Source of the DNA: Arcuatula senhousia
Lineage: Eukaryota; Mollusca; Bivalvia; Mytilida; Mytilidae
Reading direction: 5' to 3'
Assembly: GCA_963971305.1 (NCBI GenBank)
Contig: OZ020307.1
Span: 10,057,501-10,121,500, forward strand
DNA: 64,000 bases
This document shows, in pieces, positions 35,669 through 45,900 of this stretch. The notes under the pieces were generated by a model. It had not been told where the DNA came from. It was given only the letters and a program-made list of their open reading frames with translations, and did not search any database. The first letter of the stretch is position 1; every line of letters begins with the position of its first letter. The position numbers and the translations under genes are program-made.

Positions 35669-36967
35669 TGTGAGCCGCAGCTCACAAATAAATACCCCCC
35701 ACCCCCCAAAAAAATTAATCAGATAAAATTTTAAAATAGGAGATGCACATCTACATTATGTCACAAAGATTGTGTGTAAGTTTCATGAAAATCCATCAAG
35801 GGGTTTAGGAGGAGTTGCGGATTAGAGACGGGCACCCCCATGTAGTCGAATGGCTGAGTCCATGTATTGCTATGGGAACCCCCAAAATCATTCTGATCAA
35901 ACTTTCAAATAGTAGGTGCACATCTATATTATGTTACAAAGATTGTGTAAAAGTTTCATGACAATCCATCAAGGGGTTTAGGACAAGTTGTGGATAAGAA
36001 AAGGGTACCCCCATGTAGTCGAATGGCTAAGTCCATGTTTTGCTATGGGAAACCCCAAAAATCGTTCTGATCAAATTTTAAAATAGTAGGTGCACATCTA
36101 CATTATGTCACAAAGATTGCGTGTAAGTTTCATGAAAATCCATCAAGGGGTTTAGGAGGAGTTGTGGATAAGAGATGGGTACCCCCATGTAGCCGAATGG
36201 CTAAGTCCCATGTTTTGCTATGGGAAACCCCAAAAATCATTCTGATCAAATTTTAAAATAGTAGGTGCACATCTACATTATGTCACAAAGATTGTGTGCA
36301 AGTTTCATGAAAATCCACCAAGGGGTTTAGGAGGAGTTGCGGATAAGAGATGGGTACCCCCATGTAGCCGAATGGCTAAGTCCATGTTTTGCTATGGGAA
36401 ACCCCAAAAATCATTCTGATCAAATTTAAAAATAGTAGGTGCACATGTATATTCTGTTACAAAGATTGTGTGTAGGTTTCATGAAAATCCATTGAGGGAT
36501 TTAGGACGAGTTGTGGATAAGAGATTGGTACCCCCATGTAGTCGAATGGCTAATAATGGTAAGTCCATGTTTTGCTATGGGAAACCCAAAAAATCATTCT
36601 GATCAAATTTTAAAATAGTAGGTGCACATCTACATTATGTCACAAAGATTATGTGTAAGTTTTATGAAAATCCATCAAGGGGTTTAGGAGGAGTTGCGGA
36701 TAAGAGATGGGTACCCCCATGTAGCCGAATGGCTAAGTCCATGTTTTGCTATGGGAAACCCCAAAAATCATTCTGATCAAATTTTAAAATAGTAGGTGCA
36801 CATCTACATTATGTCACAAAGATTGTGTGTAAGTTTCATGAAAATCCACCAAGGGGTTTAGGAGGAGTTGCGGATAAGAGATGGGTACCCTGAAGTGTAA
36901 CGGAAGGAAGGACGGACGGACACCCCTATCACTATATACCCCCCACTTTTGAAGTGGGGGGTATAAA
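35669..36967 (-). mobile_element. Pearl-like element with about 174 bp tandem array
   Basis: Six to seven direct repeats carry the landmark AAGTCCATGTTTTGCTATGG (near 35858, 36031, 36205, 36380, 36562 and 36737). They are bounded by the hairpin TGTGAGCCGCAGCTCACA on the left and TATACCCCCCACTTTTGAAG plus its inverse GTGGGGGGTATA on the right. A GGACGGACGGAC tract next to the right hairpin shows the element lies on the minus strand, since other members start with hairpin then GTCCGTCC. It is non-coding and lies about 2.6 kb past the Mask stop. Confidence 0.75.
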
Positions 36968-36999
36968 AATGTTTTAGGAAAAAACCAAGACCCCCAACT

Positions 37000-38430
37000 A
37001 AGTTGAATGGTTGGTCCCATACTCAAAATCAACACTTATGTATAGGTGAATCTTATTTTATTTTTTATTTCATGTTAGAGAACCGGTATATTAAAAAATA
37101 TGTATGTAAATATACTACAGAATCACCACAATAAAACATTTTTGTGTTAACATATTTTAGATATTCAATCAAATAAATAAACCATTACAATACAACAATA
37201 TATAGGTATTCCCATGCTTATAAAACACCATATACAGAAAAATTTGTAGTCAGTCCTATTTTAAAATTTAAAATTAATGAAAAAGTGGATTTTTTTTGTT
37301 CATGAACTGCAGCTCATAGATTCTCTTCAAAAATGGGCAGCAATATAGCAACCATAAACACAAATACATTGTGGATGCTTGCCATTTTCAAGGTACCCCA
37401 CAAAATTATAAAGTGCTTTGATCTTCTTTGTTTCTGCGACTATATAAGGACATTTAATTGCCCTATTGACACACCTTTGCTTCTTCTATATTTTAACTAG
37501 GACTATATTTGGTTCTGAAAGAATTGGGTCCTTGATCAAGGTCATATGACACTCTTACTTAAAAAAATCAAAGCGCTAAAGTATTCAAAGGCAGAGCTAT
37601 CTTAAAGCACTAAAAATGAAGAACAACCTGTTTCTTCACAAACTGGAAAAAAAGCACTATAAAATTATCATATTAACTTTGTAAGTAATACATCTTAAAA
37701 AATGAAAACAATATAAATTAATTTCTTTTTTCTGTTTGTGAAACTGTAGACCTGTAAATAAACAGGTCTATAATGAAAGGCTCGAAACAATTTTCTGACT
37801 GATGTGACTTGACACATCACTGCCAGAGTTGACTGTAACAGTGGAACAGGAGCCAACAAGTTTGAATTTGGAAGCATACATTTATCACATACATTGAACA
37901 TTTGTTAAGAAAGCTGATACAGAAAATTGCCTCCCCTTTCTTAAACATTGTCACAAAAGCTGTAATCTGGCTCAACCCACTTGAATATTTGTTAAGAAAA
38001 GTGTGATGACTGGGTAAAAGGTAAAAGGTCAACAATGCTTAATTATACATCAACTGGTGTATTGATACATGAAATGAAGTGCACTTTTATATCGCATTTA
38101 CATAAGGGTATAAAGATGTACCTATTGGTTTAGCCAATATGTATAACATTTAATACATTGAAATAATAAAAATACACAAGATTATAACATAGATAGCGGT
38201 GAAATATCAAGATTTCCGAGTGAACAGTTATTGTTTATCACATTCAGTGAAATAACTAAAACCGCGGGAAATTTTAATTAACTGTTATTCTGTGTTACCT
38301 ATAACGTTGTCAATGACATTGAAAAGCATTGCGCTTGCATGGAAATAGTCTCCAACCGAAAATTTGCATAATTCAACCATCAACAAAGTTATAATTGAAG
38401 ATTTATCTACATAATAAATAGTATAACTAA
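37000..38430. other. Non-genic AT-rich stretch
   Basis: Between the 174 bp array and the Penelope-like RT I see no gene, long repeat or RNA gene. It could contain distal 3' UTR of the minus-strand FADD gene, but no signal supports this. Confidence 0.5.
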
Positions 38431-39890
38431 CTCAAGAAGAAATCATTGACAATCACAAATCTGTCATTTCCTCCTTCGGCCTTTCTGTTGGTGGCAGTAA
38501 TGATGACATTCCATCCCTGTATTGGATTCCCAAATTACATAAAAATCCATACAAACAGCGCTTTATTGCAGGGTCATCCAAATGTACAACTAAACCTCTT
38601 TCAGTTTTGTTGACTTCAATACTTACGGCAGTAAAATCCGGCCTCCAGAAATATTACGATTATTGTTATTCTAGAAATGGTGTCAATCAAATGTTGATCC
38701 TGAAGAATTCGAAAGAACTGATAGAGATTCTTAACTCTAAATCAGTTTCATCTTGTAACAGCATCAAAACATTCGATTTCTCCACACTTTACACTTCTAT
38801 TCCACATGAACAACTGAAATCGCGATTGGCACAGCTGATTAAACGCAGCTTTTTCAAAAAGAATGGAAAACGCAGGTACAAATTTCTTGTAGTCAATTCT
38901 TCCAAGACTTACTTTGTCATCAATGAGTCTAAGAAAAAGAACAAATTTACAGAAGACCAAATAATAGACATGCTCAACTTTCTGATTGACAACATATTTG
39001 TTCAGTTTGGTTGACGTGTTTTTCAGCAAACAATAGGAATTCCAATGGGCACTAATTGTGCACCTTTGCTTGCTGATTTGTTTCTTCATTCATATGAAGC
39101 AGACTTCTTGCAATCTCTTCTAGACAAAAAAGACCGTAGACTAGCTCTCTCTTTCAACCTCACGTTCAGTTATATTGATGATGTCCTTTCACTAAACAAT
39201 TCTCGATTTGGTGACTTTCTCCATCTCATATATCCACAGGAGCTTGAGATAAAGGACACAACAGATTCTAGGAAGTCTTGCTTCATATTTAGATCTATAT
39301 CTCGAAATTGACTCTCAAGGAAGACTTTCAACAAGGCTCTATGACAAACGTGATACTTCAACTTTCCAATCGTCAACTTCCCCTTCTTGTGTAGCAACAT
39401 TCCGTCCGTTCCAGCTTATGGAGTTTACGTATCTCAATTGATTAGTTACTCCAGAGCGTGCGGGACTTACATCGATTTCCTTAGCAGAGCGACACGTCTG
39501 ACACAAAAATTGCTCACACAGGGTTATGTTGCTCCTCGATTGCTGTCTTCACTCAAGAAATTTTACGGAAGACATCATGCACTTGTAGACAAATATGGGA
39601 TTTCGATCTCTCAGATGAGTGCAGATGTTGGTTTGTCATAGGGTGTTGATTTGTCTTCCTTTACCGGATTTGACACGCTGAATGGACTATTGGCAACGCG
39701 ACGGGTGTGTTATAGCAAGCAGGAACTGCTTACTCTTCCGGAGCACCTGAGTTCACTCTTGTTTCGACTGGAGTTCGCGTTGTTGATTGATATTCAGTTG
39801 TTTTGTGTTTCCATGTTTTACATGTTTTCTGTTTTTGTCCTGTTCTTGTTGGTGTTTACTGGTTTTGTCTCTGCTCTTTCGGACTTTTGA
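38431..39890 (+). pseudogene. Penelope-like retrotransposon RT, disrupted
   Basis: The reading frame encodes a reverse transcriptase of the Penelope-like type. It shows an upstream LYWIPKLHKNPYKQRFIAGS block, the FDFSTLYTSIPHEQL palm strand, GIPMGTNCAPLLADLF, and the catalytic SYIDDVL. A 3' thumb region follows (PAYGVYVSQLI, KFYGRHHALVDKYG). It is broken by an in-frame TGA at 39012-39014 just before the GIPMG block. A frameshift lies near 39285 and a compensating one near 39380. No GIY-YIG endonuclease is recognisable. A tail at 39651-39890 is shared with the fragment at 56.6-56.9 kb. Confidence 0.8.
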
Positions 39891-39940
39891 CATTCGGATA
39901 CCGCATTGGTACCTCTGCTTCTTTCAAGATTCGGAATATG

Positions 39941-40030
39941 GGAAATATTCAACTTGTGACCAAACAACCTTAACAATTCATTTGTGCGCTCGTGAATTTT
40001 GGGTTGTTTGGTCACTTGTTGAATATTTCC
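39941..40030. repeat. Inverted repeat past the Penelope-like RT
   Basis: GGAAATATTCAACTTGTGAC continuing to CAAACAACC (39941-39969) is the inverse of 40002-40030 with two mismatches in 29. The loop is 32 bp. A further partial match extends outward on both sides (TTCGGAATATG and CATATTTGGAA). It may be a small MITE or part of the retroelement 3' end. Confidence 0.75.
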
Positions 40031-40766
40031 TCATATTTGGAATCATTCGTTAATTATACTATAATTAATGTTCTATTACCGATCCTCCAGTAGGAATATT
40101 GCCAGACTGATTTTCTGTCTAGACTAAATAAAAATGCGAAAATCAGCAAGTTATATGACTACATAAGGCTCTGTTTAAAAAAAAAAAAAAACAGACATAC
40201 ATGATTTGCTGACTATACTTTTGACATATACCAGTTGCTACTAGTAAATTCTTTTAAATCTCAGTATTTCATTTGTCGATTTACTCAATTTGCATGATCT
40301 ATCATTAACAATATTCCATTAATGGAAATTATAAGATAATCCTTCATTTCATAAAATTAGTCAGTGCTGTATTTAAAACTTCCCAAAGCTGTTGATAGAA
40401 AAAACCTGTATAATATTTCTACATTCTTTTCTGAGTTAAACCATAAAATTAAAGCAACAACAAACAAAAAACAGTTTACATAGAAGAAAATGAGATGTGG
40501 AATAAGTGTATGCGACACAACCTACAATATAAACGTAAATTTAAAACATCCACAATGGAAAACAGCCAGCAGCCTTCAATGTGACCAGTGGTTGCTGCTC
40601 GCTGTTTTTCAATTGGCCCCTGGATTGAAAATAAATTACATATGATTCAAGCCCAATCCTAAAGTGCAATGAAAGACCCTCTTCTTGACAAAAAACAATA
40701 AAACATAAATTCGACTAAATACAGTTGACCTTAAATAACAAGTTTTATATATAGTTAAAAATAGTG

Positions 40767-42518
40767 TTAAAAGCTTCCTTTCTCCAGCTTTGAAGCTAAG
40801 TCAAATCTTTCAACAGTCGAATCTCTCAATGCTTTAATCAGTTCTGCTTTTGTTGCCTTTTCTCTATTTTCTCTCACCCATAAGACTAAGGATTGATAAA
40901 TCTGATCTTTTAAACTTCGAGGATAGTCTGTTTCTACACCATCAACCTCAGTATCAGAAACTCCAAGGGCTCGTAGATAAAATCTCCACTCTCTGCTTAA
41001 ATTCTTCACTAGAAAGTTTATTTCCCCTCTCAAAACTACAAAATAATTATCAAGTCAGTCACATGGAAACGTCTGTTTGACTGGTCTGAATTTGAAATAT
41101 AAACTGAGGTATAATGACCATAACTGAAAGTTCCTACTGGTTCAGATCTAAAGCTTCAAACAAAACTTGAGTTTCCTACCCATAAGCAAGATTTTGAAAT
41201 TAAATTTGAAGAATATGTATGATTTATGTTATAATAATTTCTTAATTAAACAATGAAGCTACTAGATTTTTTTCTCCCACATTTGTCATGTTTGTCACTT
41301 TTATATTAACAGGTTTAAGAATGACAACATATGTTAACAACCATTAACATTGTAATTCTTAAAAATATGATTAAGATAAAATAGTCACTCACCGGAAAGC
41401 TGATTAGAAACAACAGGATCTGGAAAAAAATTGTGCAAATATCATGAATATAGATTTTAAAAATTTATTTGAAAATATTTCTCAACTTGTGTGATCAAAA
41501 AGATGGTTCAGGCTCGATATTTTTAAAGCTTACCGTAAGTAAAATGTGTAGATGAAATTGACTGGATGGTCCCTGTACTCATACAAATCCTACTACAGTT
41601 GTGACATTTGGTTGGGTTATTTGTACCAAAGAAAAAAACACACACACACAAAAAAAACCAACAAACAAACAGAAACTAAGTCAAGATTTTTGTATCCAGA
41701 TATTCCAATAAAAACACTGTATCATACCACATCTTTTGCAGGTTATTAGTTAATGTTACAATCTGGATCATTGTATAAGACTTTACTTTGCCAAGGTAGG
41801 GTTTAAATAGCAACTTACATGTAATTTGGTCTTTTTTGTTGAAACAATATATAGTTTGTCATTCAATGTACATTTTTGTGTACAATGTATATTTTTCAAG
41901 AGGATTAATACGCTACCAAAGGGAGCGATAAAGGTAGAAAATATTTTAGTTGTACTATGAGATGAATTTTCCTTCAATGTCCTGTTTACCATGCCTGTTT
42001 TCCCGACTTTTCAGCATCTTTTTAACGCTTTTTTCTTTGAAAATTTAAGACGTCATTAAACGCACACGTAACCCACAAGAAAAGCTAGTTCGCTCTTAAT
42101 TATTTTGGAACAAAAAAAAAAAAAAAATGTATATACCTTCTCCTCTACTAACACTTGTAGCCATCTGATAACCAGCCTGAATGCATGTGGGCTGAAAGGG
42201 CTGGGTTGGATGAATTGAAGTTGTATCCATTGGAACCTCACCATTCTGTATAGGGGGACCACATTCATACTGTTGGACAACCCTGATAGCAGCAGGCTTC
42301 TCACATTTATTCAAAAGTTGTTTCAGAAAACTTAAATCTGTGGGAGTAATTTTTTCTCTGGTTTGCAACTCTGTAAATAAATCTAATACAACTTTCACTT
42401 TTTCCATGTCCCTTTTCTTCACAATATCTTTACATAAAAATTTCATTGTTGATAAATCCTGTTCATTTAAAAGTTTTGAAACATCCACCAGCATTGAATT
42501 TAAGTCTCTTTCACCCAT
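40767..42518 (-). CDS. FADD: FADD death-domain adaptor
   Basis: Four exons on the minus strand: 42137-42518, 41534-41572, 41393-41419 and 40767-41035, totalling 717 nt (238 aa). All junctions are GT/AG in phase 1. Residues about 3-78 form a death effector domain (MLVDVSKLLNEQDLSTMKFL, with the Lys-Phe-Leu-Cys of helix 2 seen in human FADD). The last exon encodes a death domain (SREWRFYLRALGVSDTEVDG, DYPRSLKDQIYQSLVLW). DED followed by DD is the FADD architecture. FADD joins death receptors to initiator caspases in the cytoplasm. The protein is longer than the 208 aa human form because of a Pro/Thr/Ser-rich linker partly encoded by two tiny exons of 39 and 27 nt. The human RxDL motif at the end of the DED is not evident. 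Confidence 0.93.
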
Positions 42519-42932
42519 TTTGCTGCTTATTTCATTTTCTTTCTTGTGTACTTTATATTTTTACAATAATCTATTTTTATCTGGGTTTTCCCCTTATATA
42601 TAAAAAATAAGTAATTCTGTCCCTTCTCCAAGATGAGATTAATTATTTCGTATTGCAATTACTGCTTACATTTTTATGCTTCAAATATTTAACATATTAA
42701 TGAAATTGTGAAGTATTATTTTACTAGCATTCAAATAGCTTTAAAAATTAAAATAATAATGATATTTCATGCATGGAATTTCAAAACTTATTCGGGTTTA
42801 TTAGATCTATTTTGTTAAATATTATTTTCATTAGTCACAATCTCTTGTGCGTTTGATATAATGAGGCCTAAAATATGAGGTCATAAAGCAATTTTTTGAC
42901 AGCGAAGAAAATTTTGGGGAGAAATTTTCATC
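42519..42932. promoter_or_regulatory. Divergent FADD / LRPAP1 intergenic promoter region
   Basis: Only 414 bp separate the start codons of the two oppositely oriented genes, so both promoters should lie here. On the minus strand a TATATATAAG string (about 42592-42602) sits about 75-85 bp before the FADD start codon and could be a TATA box. No comparable element is clear for LRPAP1. Transcription start sites are not known. Confidence 0.4.
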
Positions 42933-45900
42933 ATGAAAGAGTTGAGAAAAATCATTGTAGTGTTTATTCTTTTTATTTCTGTTGAACAGATAACGTCAAT
43001 TAACAAGTACAAAGAAGATGCAAATGATAAACCATTTCGAATGAACAAAATAAATCAAATATGGCAAAAAGCACAAAAAGTAAGTTTTATCCTTCTGAAG
43101 CATGGAAATTTTTAACAATAACATAAGAAAGGCTTTGCCTGAAAAGCTCATCTAGATACAAAGAAAAATCCATTCTGTACACCCCCTTCCGCCCCCTCTG
43201 AATCTGCAACTGGTGTTACTAATTCTCATCCCAGACATATTGGAAAACTTCAGAGAATTCTGAATACTTGGGGCAGAAAGATTTTTCCTCCATAGTACTT
43301 TTAGTCTCATGCAATTTGGCAGATTATCCGTATGATTCAGGTTGCAATCTATGATGGGATGGATACAAGATAGCATTCAGCAGCATACATACTACAAATA
43401 ACATCATATTGTTTACAGCAAAGTTTTAAAAGATCAAAGAAAATAAAGGAAATGTCACTAGTGGAAAGCCACTGTTTTTGCCCTGAAATCAGCAGAAAAC
43501 AATGGTGAATGAACTAGAACTTTGTCAAAATGAGAAGGAATAATTTGATTTTAGAACTTTTTCGAATGCTTGATTTTTTTACCAATCATAAACAGATGGT
43601 GATGCATTTAATAATTTAATAATGTTGATATGGAACATGTGGAAAGAAAAAAAAATACAATCCAGTTGTTGAAACAAAAATGAATTTTCCTATATATTAA
43701 CAAGCGTTTGTTCCAAATATCTGTCAATAACAATCCAGTTTTTAGCTCACCTGACCAGTAGGGTCATGTGACGCTTAATAATGTGGAAATGGAACACGTG
43801 GAAAGAAAAAAAATACAGTCCAGTTGTTGAAACAAAAATGAATATTCCTGTATATATGAGCTATTGTCATCATTAGGCATCCCTCGTCCTTTAACTTTTC
43901 TTATAAAAATCTACTTCTCTGAAACTACTGAAGGGATTGCTTTCAAACTGTGTACACTTGGTCTTTAGGATGTCCTTTACCAAGTTTGTGAATTTTTTGC
44001 ATGCTGACCAACCAAACATGGCTGCCATTGCTAAAAAAATAGAACAGGGGGTCAGACCATAGTTTTTAGCCAATAGCATGAAAAGTATAAGAGATAGAGA
44101 AAATCTGAAGCAACCTACTTTCTTCTGAATCAAATGCTCTATAAACTCCTTATGGACTCAAAGTAGGAGAATAACTCCTTACAGGAGTTATTTCCCCTTC
44201 ATATCCTAAATTGACAATTTTCACAGTTTTTTTACTTTATCTTATAACCTTAAGTGCTAGAGGAAAAGTAAGCATTGCTAAATTGTTCAGCTCATTGAAA
44301 TCTACAAATTGATTTCAGGGTTAAAATTGTCAGATCAACCTTTTAAGAGTTATCCCCCTTAAACTGTTTTCAGTAAATTTTAACTTGTTTGATTTAAAAA
44401 AAAATGGAAAGCTTTGTAACTTTGTATTCTTGATCATGTTGATCTTGAGAATGTTTTCTGTCCTAACTAGTTAGTACTTTAATGTTACTTGCCAAGTACA
44501 TGTGGACCATGTTGCACACTACGTAAGAGGCTTTAGCATAATAGATCAGGTGAGCAATTCAGGCTCCCAGGAGCCTCTTGTTATATTTGCATTGTTGCAC
44601 ATTCATTTAGACTTATACACATAACATATATATAAATTTGGCGCTTGCCACCACACATAAATCCAGCCACATTTTTATGTGCCGGTCAGAAGCCAGAAAC
44701 ATTTAGCAAAGCTGATGTTTGACTTTGTGCTTGTCAACTTCATGCTATTTGTTCTTTGTCAAGAAGGGGGTCTTTTCATCAACATTTTAAGATTGGTTTT
44801 GAATCATACAGATTTATAGATATTAAATATACAACCCTTTCAGTATGTTTTCAAAACATGTTTTTTCAACCTTCATTTATGTCACATTTGTTTTTACATG
44901 CATTAGGATACAATACAAGTGTCACCTTACTGTTCTAATTACTCAACACATTTGATAATTAGACAAAATTATATAAATTCTTTGTATTTTCTGTTTAAGA
45001 TTGACATTTCACTTAATGGGATAATTTGGTTAATTGCATAAATTTCTCAGACAAATTGGTTATGCTTATAAGAGGAATCCACTGTATAGTATTCAGACAT
45101 TTGAGTCAAATGAGCTCCTGGCAGCCTCTTGTTCATCAGACCATGAAAATTGATACACACAAATATAGATGAATCCACAGAATGTGTATCATCACCATCT
45201 TCCTTCATGTAATACAGGGACAGAGGCCTCTTTATGTATTTATTTTGATATTTTTTTCTAATTAAAGAGGTTAAAAGGTCATGCTTTAGCAGATTTGTAT
45301 GCAGACTTAAAAGTTCAAGATGGTCTGGAAATCCAACTGAAACGACTGAAAGCTGAAGACATGGATAAAGGAGGGATGAAAGAGGCTGAAACCAGGATCA
45401 AAATGAGAGGTAAACTTATTGATAGAGAAGAAAACTTGCTGAAAAGTGAAAGGTAGCTTAATTGTATCAGGAAACAAAGGAAATGTCAGAAGTCTAATCA
45501 ATAACAATCAGTAGATTTGAGCATCTTAAAGCACTCATGACTCACATCAATAACATTCAGTAGATCTGAGCATCACAAAGCACTAGGGACTCACATCAAT
45601 AACAAACAGTAGACTTCAGCATCACAAAGCACTGGGGACTAACATCAATAACAATCAGTAGATCTGAGCATCGCAAAGCACTGGGGACTCACATCAATAA
45701 CAATCAGTAGATCTGAGCATCACAAAGCACTAGGGACTCACATCAATAACAATCAGTAGACTTGAGCATCACAAAGTACTAGGGACTCACATCAATAACA
45801 ATCAGTAGATCTGAGCATCACAAAGTACTAGGGACTCACATCAATAACAATCAGTAGACTTGAGCATCACAAAGCACTTGGGACTCACATCAATAACAAT

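Noticed and set aside
45103..45135. GAGCTCCTGGCAGCCTCTTG as the end of a separate pearl-like element.
   Set aside because: Only the terminal hairpin and CTTGTT are visible, with no matching left end, so I mention it only as a stray 3' end.
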